From Paenibacillus sp. L3-i20 (GTDB taxonomy: Bacteria; Bacillota; Bacilli; Paenibacillales; Paenibacillaceae): a DNA stretch of 64,000 nucleotides. This document shows, piece by piece, positions 1 to 8,034 of the stretch. The position numbers and the translations under genes were made by a program. The stretch lies in the NCBI RefSeq assembly GCF_022180385.2, contig NZ_BQME02000002.1, positions 124,001-188,000 on the forward strand, written 5' to 3'. How positions within the stretch are numbered: the stretch's first letter is position 1; every line of letters starts with the position of its first letter. The notes under the pieces are model-generated. The model saw only the letters and a list, made by a program, of their open reading frames with translations. It did no database searches and was not told the origin of the DNA.

Positions 1-2006
1 CGAAGATTGTTAATTTAATTTCTGCGACAAGAGAAATTTTGAACAGCTATAGTGCAAATTTCCTCCTTACGATGGCACCAGAAACAGCCTATGTCCAAGG
101 TGGAGCAGGAACATATTCTGGTATGTGGGGTGCGTATCTCCCAGTCATTTACGATTTGAGAAATGAGCTCGACTACTTGCATGTTCAGCATTACAACTCT
201 GGACCAATGTTAGGGCTTGACGGAAGAGCTTATTCCCAAGGAACGCCAGACTTCCAGGTAGCAATGGCTGAAATGCTTCTAGTTGGATTTCCAGTCGGCA
301 ACAATCCCAACAACCTATTCCCCGCATTACGTCAAGATCAAATTGTTATAGGTTTGCCATCATCCCCACAAGCTGCAGGCGGTGGCTATACAGCGCCAGC
401 GAATGTTCAGAAAGCGCTGGACTACCTCATAAAAGGTGTGCCGTATGGTGGGACTTATGTGCTTCGTAACACTACTGGTTATCCAAACTTCAAAGGATTG
501 ATGACCTGGTCTATTAACTGGGATAAGGTCAATAACTTCCTGTTTTCTACGAGTCACCGCACCTATTTAGATCAATTCGGCTCAGGTGGAGGTGACACTA
601 CTGCACCGACCGTACCTGCAAATTTGCAATCCACTAGTAAAACTTCAACAAGTGTCAGCTTGTCATGGAACGCTTCTACAGATGACCGAGGAGTATCGGG
701 GTATTCAGTAACGTATGGGTCAATCTCAACGACTGTTACTGGCACAAGCACTACAATTAACGGGTTGACTCCAAATACTGCTTATTCCTTCACGGTTAAG
801 GCGAGAGATGCGGCAGGAAATATTTCGGGGGCAAGCAATGTAGTTGCAGTAACGACAGATGCCCCTATTGTGGATGTCGTTCCGCCAACTGTACCGGCTA
901 ACTTGCGTACGACAAGCACAACTGCATCAACGGTTAATTTAGCTTGGAACGCCTCGACCGATAACGTTGCTGTAACGGGTTATACCGTATCCTACAGTGG
1001 AGTTAACATCACTTCGCAGGGCACAAGCACTACAATTAGCGGTTTATCGCCCAATACGACATATACGTTTACAGTAAGAGCTAATGATGCAGCGGGTAAT
1101 GTTTCATCCCCAAGCACAGCGCTCACTGTTACTACTAATCCGGCAAGCGTGTGCACGGTGCAAGAATGGAGTGCATCGACAGCGTATTCAGGCAGTCAGC
1201 GAGCTTCCTACAGCGGCAATGAATATGAAGCGAGATGGTGGACCAGAGGTGAGCGTCCCGATATTAGCAGTGTATGGAGATTAATTGGGCCATGCGGTAC
1301 GGGTACTGGTGATTTAATACCTCCAACAGTGCCGAGCAATCTCCAATCGACAGGTGCCACTGCATCTACGATTAGTCTTTCATGGGGAGCCTCAACGGAT
1401 AATGTTGGCGTTACGGGATATATCGTTTATTTCGGCTCCTCCAGTGTCAATGTTACTGGAACGACCACTACGATTAGCGGTTTATCTCCGAATACGTCGT
1501 ATAGCTTTACGGTGAAAGCAAGAGATGCAGCAGGCAATTTGTCTGCGGCTAGCAGTGCAAGGCAAGCATCGACACTTTCCTCAACTGACACGATGCCTCC
1601 AACAGCTCCAACAAATGTTCAAGCTACTGGAATAACAAGCTCAAGCGTTACTTTGTCATGGGGCGCTTCGACTGATAATACTGGTGTTACAGGTTACACC
1701 GTTACGTATGGAACAACAAGCGTCAATGTTACAGGATTAACAACTGTAATTAGTAACTTGACTCCAGGAACATCATATACATTTGCGGTGAAAGCTTCTG
1801 ATGCTGCTGGAAACACATCGACAGCTTCAACTGTTCAAGCTACGACTAGTACAACCAGCGGTCCTGCCGCATGGGCACCAAATGTTAGTTATAAGGTAGG
1901 CGACCAAGTGACATATGGTGGTCGAACATATAGCTGTCGCCAACCGCATACTTCACTTCTTGGATGGGAGCCAACAAATGTTCAAGCGCTTTGGAATGCG
2001 ATCTAA
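1..2006 (+). CDS. GH18 chitinase, 5'-truncated by window edge
   Basis: Secreted endochitinase of glycoside hydrolase family 18, seen only from the C-terminal half of the catalytic barrel. The reading frame is open from base 3, so the gene starts upstream of the window; the TTG at 39 is internal, because the residues before it match the neighbouring chitinase. Visible layout: end of GH18 (to about base 580, with the LLTMAPET, VQHYNSG and LMTWSINWD segments), Fn3 (about 592-870), Fn3 (880-1125), a Trp-rich chitin-binding CBM5/12-like module (1141-1300), Fn3 (1318-1575), Fn3 (1600-1850) and a terminal CBM5/12 module with AWAPNVSYKVGDQVTY (1860-2003). The catalytic DxxDxDxE motif lies outside the window. 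It is followed after 19 bases by a second chitinase of identical layout, so the two are probably co-transcribed tandem duplicates. Confidence 0.93.
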   Translation, partial: KIVNLISATREILNSYSANFLLTMAPETAYVQGGAGTYSGMWGAYLPVIYDLRNELDYLHVQHYNSGPMLGLDGRAYSQGTPDFQVAMAEMLLVGFPVGNNPNNLFPALRQDQIVIGLPSSPQAAGGGYTAPANVQKALDYLIKGVPYGGTYVLRNTTGYPNFKGLMTWSINWDKVNNFLFSTSHRTYLDQFGSGGGDTTAPTVPANLQSTSKTSTSVSLSWNASTDDRGVSGYSVTYGSISTTVTGTSTTINGLTPNTAYSFTVKARDAAGNISGASNVVAVTTDAPIVDVVPPTVPANLRTTSTTASTVNLAWNASTDNVAVTGYTVSYSGVNITSQGTSTTISGLSPNTTYTFTVRANDAAGNVSSPSTALTVTTNPASVCTVQEWSASTAYSGSQRASYSGNEYEARWWTRGERPDISSVWRLIGPCGTGTGDLIPPTVPSNLQSTGATASTISLSWGASTDNVGVTGYIVYFGSSSVNVTGTTTTISGLSPNTSYSFTVKARDAAGNLSAASSARQASTLSSTDTMPPTAPTNVQATGITSSSVTLSWGASTDNTGVTGYTVTYGTTSVNVTGLTTVISNLTPGTSYTFAVKASDAAGNTSTASTVQATTSTTSGPAAWAPNVSYKVGDQVTYGGRTYSCRQPHTSLLGWEPTNVQALWNAI

Positions 2007-2025
2007 ATAGAGGAGGCGATCAGTT

Positions 2026-4572
2026 ATGGTGACGAAGGCTCACAAAGAAAGTGGATTCGTTCGAGTACTGCTAATTACGCTTGTTCTTCTTATTAGTATG
2101 ACTGGACTGTCATGGAATGTTCCTAGTGCATATGCGTCTATTCCCGCAAATACCAAAGTTCTTGTAGGTTATTGGCATAACTTTGATAACGGATCAGGAT
2201 ATATCCGACTTCGTGATGTCTCACCAAATTTTGACGTTATAAATGTTTCCTTCGCAGAACCTACCAATGGATCGCAAGGAGGAACGATAGGTTTTACTCC
2301 TTTTAATGCAACGGATGCACAATTTATTTCTGATGTTCAATATTTACAGAGCCAAGGTAAGAAGGTCATCATTTCTATAGGTGGTGCTAATGGTCAGGTA
2401 CAGCTTGCAACTGCTGCCGCAAGACAGGCGTTTGTGACATCGATGAAAACAATTATTACAAAATACGGATTTGATGGCTTAGACATCGACTTCGAAGGTC
2501 ACTCGCTCTATTTTAATAGTGGCGATAATGATTTTAGAAACCCGACGACACCAGTTATAACGAACTTAATCTCGGCTGTGAGGGAGCTTCACGATTTTTA
2601 TGGCAGCAGCTTTATGCTGACTATGGCACCTGAAACGTTTTTTGTTCAAGTCGGTTTTAAGTTTTACGGGGGAAGCTGCTTATCCTGTGATAATAGAGCG
2701 GGTTCTTATTTACCTGTCATTCATGCTCTGCGAGACATTTTGGATTGGGTACAAGTCCAGCATTACAATTCTGGTCAAATTACGGCTTTAGATAACCAGT
2801 TCTATGCAATGGGAAATGCCGACTTCCATGTAGCTATGGCGGATATGGTGCTTACTGGATTTCCTGTTGCAGGCAATAACAATCAATTTTTCCCTGGACT
2901 TCGTCCCGATCAAGTTGTCATAGGACTACCGGCGAATCAGAATGCGGGCGGCGGATTTACGTCGGTTGCAGAGGTTCATAAAGCGCTGAACTACTTGATG
3001 AAGGGTGAGCCCTCTGGAGGAAGTTACGTGCTGAGGAATGGAGCACAACCTGGAATGCGCGGTCTAATGACATGGTCCATTAACTGGGATAAGTATAACA
3101 ACTTCCAATTTTCTACGAGTCATCGTACGTATCTGAATCAGTTTGATACGGGCGGAGGCGACATTCTTGCCCCGACTATACCTGCAAATCTACAGTCAAC
3201 AGGCAAAACTTCCACTAGCGTCTCCCTTTCTTGGGATGCTTCCATTGATGACCGAGCTGTCACCGGATATATTGTTACTTATGGATCTACAATGGCATCA
3301 GTTACTGGTACCAGTACAACAATTAGTGGTCTTACACCAAGTACAGCGTATACGTTTACAGTGAAGGCTAGAGATGCGGCAAACAATATTTCGGGTGCGA
3401 GCAATATAGTCACAGTGACGACTGATGCCCCTATTGTTGATATTATTCCACCAACAGTACCAGGTAATTTACGTTCTACAGGTACTACAGCATCATCCAT
3501 TAATTTAGCTTGGAATGCTTCAACGGATAACGTTGGAGTAACAGGTTATACCATATCTTACGGTGGAGTAAACGTTAATTTGCCTAGTACGAGTACGACG
3601 ATCAGTGGATTATTACCTAATACAACGTATACGTTTACGGTGAAAGCTTATGATGCAGCAGGCAATATATCGGCAGCTAGTACACCATTAGTTGTGACAA
3701 CAAATCCAGCTAGCGTGTGTACGGTGCAGGAATGGAATGCTACTGCGGTTTATACAGGTGGTCAACGTGCGTCGTACAATGGAAATGAATATGAAGCGAG
3801 ATGGTGGACGAGAGGTGAACGTCCAGACATAAGTAGTGTATGGAAATTGATTGGTCCGTGCAGCACGGTGCCTGTTGATTTAGTAGCGCCAACTACACCA
3901 ACCAATCTTCATTCGATTGGAGCAACGGCTACTACCATTAGTCTTGCATGGAATGCATCAACTGATAATGTCGGAGTAACTGGTTATACCGTTTATTATG
4001 GTTCCTCAAGTGTAAATGTTACAGGGACTACAGCTGTTATAAGTGGACTTATGCAAAATGTAACGTATAGCTTTACTGTGAAGGCTAGAGATGCAGCCGG
4101 CAATCTTTCAGCAGCAAGCAATGTTTATCAACGAACAACACCCTCATCTCCCGATACTACTGCACCTACGGCTCCATCAAATGTTCAAGTTAACGGGATA
4201 ACGAGTTCAAGCGTTATTTTAAATTGGGGTGCATCAACCGATGATACGGGGGTAACTGGTTATACGGTTGCTTATGGGACTACGATTTTGAATGTAACTG
4301 GTACATCAACCGTAGTTAACAATCTGGCTGCTGGTACCGCATATACTTTCACTGTAAAAGCAGTGGATGCAGCAGGAAATATCTCTGCAGGTTCATCGGT
4401 TCAAGCGACAACTAATACTACAAGTGGTCCAGCAACTTGGGCTGCGGGCGTGAATTATAATGTTGGAGATCAGGTCACATATAGCGGGAGAACATATAGT
4501 TGTCGTCAGCCTCATACGTCACTTCTTGGCTGGGAGCCAATTAATGCTCCAGCACTCTGGAGTCTAGTTTAG
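2026..4572 (+). CDS. Secreted GH18 chitinase with Fn3 and chitin-binding modules
   Basis: Complete 848-residue extracellular chitinase that hydrolyses beta-1,4-GlcNAc links in chitin. A Sec signal peptide (basic start, hydrophobic core VLLITLVLLISMTGLSW, likely cut after AYA near residue 38) precedes a GH18 domain (about 40-375) with the catalytic motif DGLDIDFE; the acid/base Glu is residue 157. It continues with two Fn3 domains, an internal CBM5/12-like module (about 563-612), two more Fn3 domains and a C-terminal CBM5/12 module (about 802-848). The start has a good Shine-Dalgarno site (GGAGGCGATC) upstream. Architecture and sequence match the preceding partial gene closely, indicating tandem duplication. 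A strong terminator follows at 4596. Likely role: degrading fungal or arthropod chitin; the substrate is inferred from the family. Confidence 0.96.
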   Translation: MVTKAHKESGFVRVLLITLVLLISMTGLSWNVPSAYASIPANTKVLVGYWHNFDNGSGYIRLRDVSPNFDVINVSFAEPTNGSQGGTIGFTPFNATDAQFISDVQYLQSQGKKVIISIGGANGQVQLATAAARQAFVTSMKTIITKYGFDGLDIDFEGHSLYFNSGDNDFRNPTTPVITNLISAVRELHDFYGSSFMLTMAPETFFVQVGFKFYGGSCLSCDNRAGSYLPVIHALRDILDWVQVQHYNSGQITALDNQFYAMGNADFHVAMADMVLTGFPVAGNNNQFFPGLRPDQVVIGLPANQNAGGGFTSVAEVHKALNYLMKGEPSGGSYVLRNGAQPGMRGLMTWSINWDKYNNFQFSTSHRTYLNQFDTGGGDILAPTIPANLQSTGKTSTSVSLSWDASIDDRAVTGYIVTYGSTMASVTGTSTTISGLTPSTAYTFTVKARDAANNISGASNIVTVTTDAPIVDIIPPTVPGNLRSTGTTASSINLAWNASTDNVGVTGYTISYGGVNVNLPSTSTTISGLLPNTTYTFTVKAYDAAGNISAASTPLVVTTNPASVCTVQEWNATAVYTGGQRASYNGNEYEARWWTRGERPDISSVWKLIGPCSTVPVDLVAPTTPTNLHSIGATATTISLAWNASTDNVGVTGYTVYYGSSSVNVTGTTAVISGLMQNVTYSFTVKARDAAGNLSAASNVYQRTTPSSPDTTAPTAPSNVQVNGITSSSVILNWGASTDDTGVTGYTVAYGTTILNVTGTSTVVNNLAAGTAYTFTVKAVDAAGNISAGSSVQATTNTTSGPATWAAGVNYNVGDQVTYSGRTYSCRQPHTSLLGWEPINAPALWSLV

Positions 4573-4595
4573 ATACGAAGCCAATGTAAAGTGAA

Positions 4596-4647
4596 AAGGC
4601 TCCACCTCAAAACAGCGTAATCTGCAAATGAGGTGGAGCCTTATTTT
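4596..4647 (+). terminator. Rho-independent terminator after chitinase operon
   Basis: A perfect 14-bp inverted repeat, AAGGCTCCACCTCA (4596-4609) and TGAGGTGGAGCCTT (4629-4642), is followed by ATTTTG. Read on the minus strand it also ends in a T-run, so it probably also terminates the convergent DUF2536 gene. Confidence 0.9.
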
Positions 4648-4669
4648 GTAGAAAGTGAAAATCAATTGA

Positions 4670-4879
4670 TTATCTCTTAATCTTAAAATGAACGACAGCA
4701 CTAAAATGCATTTTTTCAGTTCGATGGTTAAAAGTTGACTGATGTGAAATAGAATACACATCGAGCATTAGTGCGCGGTTAATATCAATAGATTTCTCAA
4801 TTTGAGATTCTAGCGATTTTAAATTAATGGCTTCAAAAAACTCAATTTTCGTTTCTAATAAATCCAATCTGAATTCCAT
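4670..4879 (-). CDS. DUF2536 (YrzA-like) small protein
   Basis: A 69-residue cytoplasmic protein starting MEFRLDLLETKIEFFEA and ending in an AVVHFKIKR segment, the pattern I recall for the DUF2536/YrzA family of Bacilli. The function of this family is unknown. Support for a real gene: AAGGAGG is placed correctly before the ATG on the minus strand, the length is that of the family, and it is convergent with the chitinase operon across a shared terminator. No signal peptide or membrane segment is visible. Confidence 0.8.
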   Translation of the reverse strand: MEFRLDLLETKIEFFEAINLKSLESQIEKSIDINRALMLDVYSISHQSTFNHRTEKMHFSAVVHFKIKR

Positions 4880-5383
4880 ACAAATAAATCCTCCTTAACA
4901 TTCCAATCGTTTCTAATTATACGGGACTTATTGAAATAAACCAACTCCAGTACTGCCAACTTCAGAATTGATTTATCAGGAACGTTCGAAGTCTTTATTA
5001 CAAAAAATGAAGAAATTTTCAACAGTAAATACGAACATTTGAAGATTCAAGCTGAAACAGAAGAGAAGGGGGAATTCATTTACAATTGCCGCATTTGTAA
5101 ATTCAGACAAGGTGCCAAGTGTCCATTTCGTAAGATTAATGAATGAACGTGGTATGCCTGGTATAGATATATTCGATCCGATTTCACTCCAATATGCAGC
5201 ATTTATAAGCATTCCGCCTGTTGTTCTTTTTTTACTGTTCCGTAAATGGCTAACACCAGAAGTTTGGCTAGGAACGATACGCAAAGGCTAGCTTACAGAA
5301 ATGTTCGATAATTGTTAACGAATGTCATGAATTAAGTGTGTGAAAATAATGTAAAATAGGGAGTATCGAGAGGGGGGACAGAC
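4880..5383. other. Intergenic stretch with little intact coding sequence
   Basis: About 500 bases between the DUF2536 gene and a 40-residue membrane protein. The only coding-like signal is the truncated frame described at 5043-5291. The 102-codon minus-strand frame at 4976-5284 has no Shine-Dalgarno site and no recognisable composition. I see no RNA gene or clear promoter. Confidence 0.5.
5043..5291 (+). pseudogene. Possible decayed 3' end of a membrane permease gene
   Basis: An 82-codon frame open to the TAG at 5289, without a proper start or Shine-Dalgarno site. Its last third reads as a membrane segment plus a basic tail (AAFISIPPVVLFLLFRKWL followed by TPEVWLGTIRKG). That resembles the last transmembrane helix and the terminal 'KG' of MalG-type sugar ABC permeases. 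I see this resemblance by eye only; the frame could be chance. If real, it is a remnant of a sugar (perhaps chito-oligosaccharide) transporter next to the chitinases. Confidence 0.28.
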
Positions 5384-5506
5384 ATGGGTGGAGTACCAGC
5401 GTCGGTTTGGATATTCTCAATTATTATTATTGCATTAGTAACGTGGATTACGTTATGGATTACGAAAAAAGCATATTCGAAAAAATGGGATGAATCCGAT
5501 AAGTAA
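5384..5506 (+). CDS. Small single-pass membrane protein (40 aa)
   Basis: Encodes MGGVPASVWIFSIIIIALV followed by TWITLWITKKAYSKKWDESDK: one N-terminal transmembrane helix and a charged C-terminal tail. A purine-rich ribosome-binding site (GAGAGGGGGG) ends a few bases before the ATG and a hairpin terminator follows at 5529, so the unit looks like a complete monocistronic gene. I do not recognise the family. The function is unknown. Confidence 0.6.
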   Translation: MGGVPASVWIFSIIIIALVTWITLWITKKAYSKKWDESDK

Positions 5507-5528
5507 TTTCATCTAACATAGTGATCGA

Positions 5529-5580
5529 AACGGGACTTGATGTGCTAGTGTTCACATTAACATGATGTTCCGTTTTTTAT
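5529..5580 (+). terminator. Terminator after the 40-aa membrane protein
   Basis: Arms AACGGGAC (5529-5536) and GTTCCGTT (about 5567-5574, one G-T wobble) flank a long loop and are followed by a T-run. The stem is weaker than its neighbours. Confidence 0.55.
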
Positions 5581-5587
5581 TTTACAA

Positions 5588-5635
5588 TAAAAAAGAGGAT
5601 CTCTATCTGATTTGATCAGTGTAGAGACCCTCTTT
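5588..5635 (-). terminator. Terminator of the tRNA operon
   Basis: On the minus strand an AAAGAGGGTCTCTA arm pairs with TAGAGATCCTCTTT and runs into TTTTTATTG. It lies just 3' of tRNA-Pro. Confidence 0.8.
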
Positions 5636-5665
5636 AGGTATATGTATTTCATAAGTTCGTGGTAA

Positions 5666-5742
5666 TGGTCGGGACGACACGATTTGAACATGCGACCCCC
5701 TGGACCCAAACCAGGTGCTCTACCAAGCTGAGCTACGTCCCG
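5666..5742 (-). tRNA. tRNA-Pro (anticodon TGG)
   Basis: On the minus strand this folds as a cloverleaf: acceptor CGGGACG pairs with CGTCCCG, the D arm contains AGCTCAGCTTGGTAGAGC, the anticodon loop is TTTGGGT with anticodon TGG, and the T loop is TTCAAAT. A and a genomically encoded CCA follow the acceptor stem. It is co-oriented with tRNA-Thr 8 bases upstream and terminates at 5588. Confidence 0.95.
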
Positions 5743-5750
5743 GGAAAAAA

Positions 5751-5826
<76 letters not shown>

Positions 5827-5919
5827 GTATGTTTTTTTCCTGAACACAAGATGTATTATGACATAGAACCAATAATAATTGCAAGCCTTTTTCTAAAGTT
5901 TAAATTTTCAAACTATTAC

Positions 5920-7335
5920 TCAATGAAACCATGCTTTGTTAAGACGGTTTATACCTTCTTGAAGCTGCAGTTCAGTCAACCCTCCAAAACCAAGCATGAC
6001 ATAGGAATCTGGACAAAGGGATGAATGATTCCAATGTTTGCTTGGAGAATAAACTCGGCAATCTACTTCTTCAGCAAGTCGCAAAAGATCTTTACTTCTC
6101 TTATTTTTTACATCTAGCAATAGATGCATCCCCGAATGATCGCCAATAATGTCGACCTGATTACCCATTACAAGCTTAATTGCTTCTGTTAATGCTTTGT
6201 GTCTTGCTCCGTAAACACGTTTCATCCTACGTACATGTCTCGTAAAGTATCCATGCTTCATAAACAGCCAAAGAGCATGTTGAATAATTGGAGATACAGA
6301 TTGGCTGTAATGAGATAATTTTTCTCGAACGATCTCCAATTGTGATGTTGGCATTATGACATAACTTAATCTGGCAGCTGGAAGGAATGACTTGGATAAG
6401 GTGCCCAAATAAATGACATTTCCGTTCGTGTCCAGCGCTTTTAGAGAGGGGATGGGCTGACTATTGTATCTAAGCTCACTGTCATAATCATCTTCAATAA
6501 TAAGACCGTTTCTATCTGCCGCCCATTGTAATAACCGCTGGCGCTTCTGTATAGGCATGACCATGCCTAAAGGAAATTGATGCGAAGGAGTCACATAGAC
6601 TATATTCACAGTAGATGATTGAAGTTTTTCTATACTAATACCATCTTGTTCAACATCAATTGGATGGACTTTACATCCAATATTGTCCAGCACAGTTTTG
6701 ACACCAAAGTAGCCCGGCTCCTCCATTGCAATTGCTTTATTGTTCAGACCAAGTAGTTGAACCACCATACTTATTGCATGTTGTGTACCTGCACTAATAA
6801 AGATTTGGTCAGAGTGACAGACAACTCCACGAGTTTGGAAAGCATATTGGGCAATTTCTTGCCGTAAGCCAGAGAAGCCAAACGGATCTCCGTAACCTAA
6901 TACTTGAGTAGGAGGAGCAGAGAGCGCTTCTACCATACATGATTTCCATTGCTCATTAGGAAAGCGATCAAATGCGATATCGCCGTAACGGAAGTCATAT
7001 TGAGGTATTTTTGATGATTCCTTCGTATCTAAAAGCAGGTTATTAACGTTATTTTTAGAAAAAGATGCTTCTACCCGCAACGGTTCTTCAAGGGGAAGAA
7101 TCGTAAATCCGCCTCGTTCGCGACTTTCTACATACCCTTCAGCAAGGAGCTGCGCATATGCCGATTCAACCGTATTTTTACTTAATCCAAGATGGCTGGC
7201 AAGTTGTCTGATGGAGGGTAAGTTGCCCCCAGACTCAAGCTTGCCTCTTTCAATTTGGTCGCGAATATATTTATATAGCTGAACATATAGAGGTGCATCC
7301 CCTGATTTGATTAATAATGGTGTAATGGACAACAT
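5920..7335 (-). CDS. MocR-family (GntR/aminotransferase) transcriptional regulator
   Basis: A 471-residue fusion of an N-terminal GntR winged helix (about residues 10-80, with LPSIRQLASHLGLSKNTVESA) and a fold-type I aminotransferase-like domain (about 105-465). The PLP-binding motif GTLSKSF contains the candidate Schiff-base Lys315. This is the MocR/PdxR architecture; such proteins are PLP-sensing regulators and not usually catalytic. It is divergent from a flavin-binding split-barrel oxidase-like gene, separated by about 110 bases that carry a TGTCAC/GTGACA inverted repeat, so it probably controls that neighbour. PdxR itself usually sits next to pdxST, which are not here, so I do not assign a symbol. 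Confidence 0.92.
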   Translation of the reverse strand: MLSITPLLIKSGDAPLYVQLYKYIRDQIERGKLESGGNLPSIRQLASHLGLSKNTVESAYAQLLAEGYVESRERGGFTILPLEEPLRVEASFSKNNVNNLLLDTKESSKIPQYDFRYGDIAFDRFPNEQWKSCMVEALSAPPTQVLGYGDPFGFSGLRQEIAQYAFQTRGVVCHSDQIFISAGTQHAISMVVQLLGLNNKAIAMEEPGYFGVKTVLDNIGCKVHPIDVEQDGISIEKLQSSTVNIVYVTPSHQFPLGMVMPIQKRQRLLQWAADRNGLIIEDDYDSELRYNSQPIPSLKALDTNGNVIYLGTLSKSFLPAARLSYVIMPTSQLEIVREKLSHYSQSVSPIIQHALWLFMKHGYFTRHVRRMKRVYGARHKALTEAIKLVMGNQVDIIGDHSGMHLLLDVKNKRSKDLLRLAEEVDCRVYSPSKHWNHSSLCPDSYVMLGFGGLTELQLQEGINRLNKAWFH

Positions 7336-7369
7336 ACTCGATCGCTGACCCCCTTGAGAATGTGAATAT

Positions 7370-7408
7370 TGTCACTTTTGATGGATACAAAATTTCCTTA
7401 TAGTGACA
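7370..7408 (+). promoter_or_regulatory. Candidate MocR operator/promoter
   Basis: The exact inverted hexamers TGTCAC (7370-7375) and GTGACA (7403-7408) lie in the divergent region. A weak promoter can be read between them: TTTTGA (7376-7381), 17 bases, TATAGT (7399-7404). The weak -35 would suit an activator. Inferred only. Confidence 0.4.
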
Positions 7409-7446
7409 TTACCACAACAAACGATGAGTGAGAAGGGATGAAGCAG

Positions 7447-7941
7447 ATGTTTACAATTAGGATGAAAAAACGCGAGTGCACCGATCAGTTTAAAATTGAT
7501 ACTTTTCTTGCAGAGGCTCAAACAGGATACTTAGGACTTGCGGATGGTGTACAGCCATATGTCGTGCCGCTTAATTATGTTTGGTTGAATAATAGTATTT
7601 ACTTCCATGGAGCTGAGGAGGGACGGAAAATTGACATCATTGGGAACAATAACGAAGCATGTTTTACAATAAGTGAGGCATATGGCACAATTCCTGACCC
7701 TATTCCAGCCAAAACAGACACAGCTTATATGAGCGTAATGGCGTTTGGTTATATCGAAGCGGTTGAAGGAATGGATGAGGCGACTGAAGCAATGCAGGCT
7801 ATGCTGAATAAGTATGTACCGGGATATTATGCATCTCCACTAGCGAAATCACATATGGAGCGTTATCGATCATCGTTGGGAAGCAAGACAGCCGTTTTTA
7901 AGTTAATTGTACGAGAAAAGACGGCTAAGGAAAATGTATGA
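7447..7941 (+). CDS. Pyridoxamine 5'-phosphate oxidase-family (NimA-like) flavoprotein
   Basis: A 164-residue FMN-binding split-barrel protein. The layout MKKRECTD, then [33 protein letters not shown] and [15 protein letters not shown] follows the PNPOx-like/nitroimidazole-resistance (NimA) group. I choose the ATG at 7447: the purine-rich AGAAGGG ends at 7437, so the ATG at 7438 would have no spacer. It is divergent from the MocR regulator, which probably controls it. Its exact substrate cannot be read from sequence. It is not PdxH, whose signature is different. A bidirectional terminator follows. Confidence 0.85.
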   Translation: MFTIRMKKRECTDQFKIDTFLAEAQTGYLGLADGVQPYVVPLNYVWLNNSIYFHGAEEGRKIDIIGNNNEACFTISEAYGTIPDPIPAKTDTAYMSVMAFGYIEAVEGMDEATEAMQAMLNKYVPGYYASPLAKSHMERYRSSLGSKTAVFKLIVREKTAKENV

Positions 7942-7983
7942 TGTATAGTCCAATATCGGGCAAAAGAGTGTGCTAAATATACA

Positions 7984-8020
7984 AAAGAAGCAGCCGCAAA
8001 TAGTGGGCTGCTTCTTTATA
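7984..8020. terminator. Bidirectional terminator
   Basis: AAAGAAGCAGCC (7984-7995) and GGCTGCTTCTTT (8006-8017) form a perfect 12-bp stem between two convergent genes. A/T-runs on both sides suit termination from either direction. Confidence 0.9.
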
Positions 8021-8034
8021 ATAGAGGGTTGTAA

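Noticed and set aside
592..1850. Periodic DNA repeats resembling a satellite or CRISPR-like array.
   Set aside because: The periodicity follows Fn3 domains in frame; repeat units differ and there are no constant repeats with unique spacers.
4976..5284. 102-codon minus-strand frame in the gap after DUF2536.
   Set aside because: No Shine-Dalgarno site and no protein-like pattern; the plus-strand frame over the same bases looks more like a coding remnant.
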